This document shows, piece after piece, positions 33,328 through 33,828 of a DNA stretch of 33,828 nt. Source of the DNA: Tabrizicola sp. GTDB taxonomy: Bacteria; Pseudomonadota; Alphaproteobacteria; Rhodobacterales; Rhodobacteraceae. The position numbers were made by a program, and so were the translations under genes. The stretch is taken from NCBI GenBank assembly GCA_025458105.1, contig JALOTD010000074.1, forward strand, positions 1 through 33,828. The letters are read 5' to 3'. The notes beneath the pieces were generated by a model. The model made no database searches. It was given only the letters and a program-made list of their open reading frames with translations, and had not been told where the DNA came from. Positions within the stretch are counted from its first letter, which is position 1. Every line of letters starts with the position of its first letter.

Positions 33328-33828
33328 TCAGACCGCCAGCAGTTCCAGCGCCACACCCTGACCGACGCCGACGCAGAGGGTGACCAGCGCAGAACGGCCG
33401 CCGCCTTCCGCCAGCCTGCGCGCCGCAGTTCCGGCGATACGGGCGCCTGACATACCCAAGGGATGGCCCATGCTGATCCCGCCGCCAAAGGCGTTCACGC
33501 GCGGGTCGTCATCGGCCAGTCCCCAGGCGCGGGTGCAGGCCAGGACCTGAGCCGCAAACGCCTCGTTCAACTCGATCACGTCGTGGTCAGTGGCCTTGCG
33601 CCCGGTGCGGGCGGCCAGCCGTTCCACCGCGGCAACCGGGCCGAGGCCCATGACGCGTGGGGCAACCCCGGCGCTGGCCGCCGCCCCGACCCGCGCAAGA
33701 GGGGTCAGCCCATGCCGCCGCATGCCTTCGGACGAGGCGAGGATGACCCCCGCCGCCCCGTCATTGATCCCCGCCGCATTGCCCGCCGTCACTGTGCCCC
33801 CGGCACGAAACGGCGCGGGCAGGGCGGC
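33328..33828 (-). CDS. Thiolase (acetyl-CoA acetyltransferase / beta-ketoadipyl-CoA thiolase type), N-terminus cut by window edge
   Basis: The C-terminal 166 residues of a thiolase; the reading frame is open to the right edge. Markers are [27 protein letters not shown], the active-site histidine in [14 protein letters not shown] and the C-terminal catalytic cysteine in [11 protein letters not shown]. Thiolases cleave or form beta-ketoacyl-CoA. The sequence is compatible with PcaF, which completes aromatic-ring catabolism, but the C-terminal half alone does not separate PcaF from acetyl-CoA acetyltransferase. It converges on the regulator gene. Confidence 0.9.
   Translation of the reverse strand, partial: AALPAPFRAGGTVTAGNAAGINDGAAGVILASSEGMRRHGLTPLARVGAAASAGVAPRVMGLGPVAAVERLAARTGRKATDHDVIELNEAFAAQVLACTRAWGLADDDPRVNAFGGGISMGHPLGMSGARIAGTAARRLAEGGGRSALVTLCVGVGQGVALELLAV

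Overview
The window is GC-rich alphaproteobacterial chromosome, most likely from a Rhodobacteraceae member (Rhodobacter, Tabrizicola, Gemmobacter or Paracoccus-like). The case rests on the gene order coxB-ctaB-small membrane ORF-ctaG-coxC-SURF1-thrC-M16 peptidase-GNAT, a tldD gene beside it, and the general style of the proteins. It is coding-dense, no gene-free stretch exceeds 300 bases, and I see no tRNA, rRNA, CRISPR array, transposase or phage gene.

Region 1 (1-4.3 kb, minus strand): the N-terminal part of a FAD-linked oxidase, a secreted metallo-beta-lactamase-fold protein, a DUF1697 protein, a RimJ-type acetyltransferase and an M16 zinc protease. A small lipoprotein gene points the other way. 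Region 2 (4.8-10.4 kb, minus): threonine synthase plus the aa3-type cytochrome c oxidase cluster (subunit II, heme O synthase, copper chaperone CtaG, subunit III, SURF1). Subunit I is not in the window. Region 3 (10.6-17.4 kb): two tandem paralogous alpha/beta hydrolases, tldD, a glutathione S-transferase, a triple-palindrome intergenic element, tex and a hotdog thioesterase.

Region 4 (17.4-30.9 kb) is the most interesting part. It is a divergent regulon around one AT-rich promoter at about 24.17-24.20 kb. Leftward run a CrtI-like FAD dehydrogenase and a complete peptide/nickel-type ABC importer (binding protein, two permeases, two ATPases). Rightward run a cyclase-family hydrolase that closely resembles isatin hydrolase, a second CrtI-like FAD dehydrogenase, a MarR regulator, and the two subunits of an indolepyruvate-type 2-oxoacid:ferredoxin oxidoreductase. 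My reading is an uptake and catabolic unit for an indolic or aryl compound: FAD enzymes oxidise it, the hydrolase opens an isatin-like ring, and IorAB decarboxylates the resulting aryl 2-oxo acid. This is inference from families and layout.

Region 5 (30.9-33.8 kb): a two-component flavin monooxygenase pair (LLM-class oxygenase plus flavin reductase), a divergent winged-helix regulator, and the C-terminal part of a thiolase.

Three otherwise well-conserved genes (coxC, tex, iorA) are each broken once by what looks like a short internal deletion of non-triplet length. Three such lesions in 22 kb of core-type genes suggest sequence or assembly error as much as real gene decay. C-rich nested hairpin elements of one family lie inside two operons (after the binding-protein gene and between iorA and iorB).
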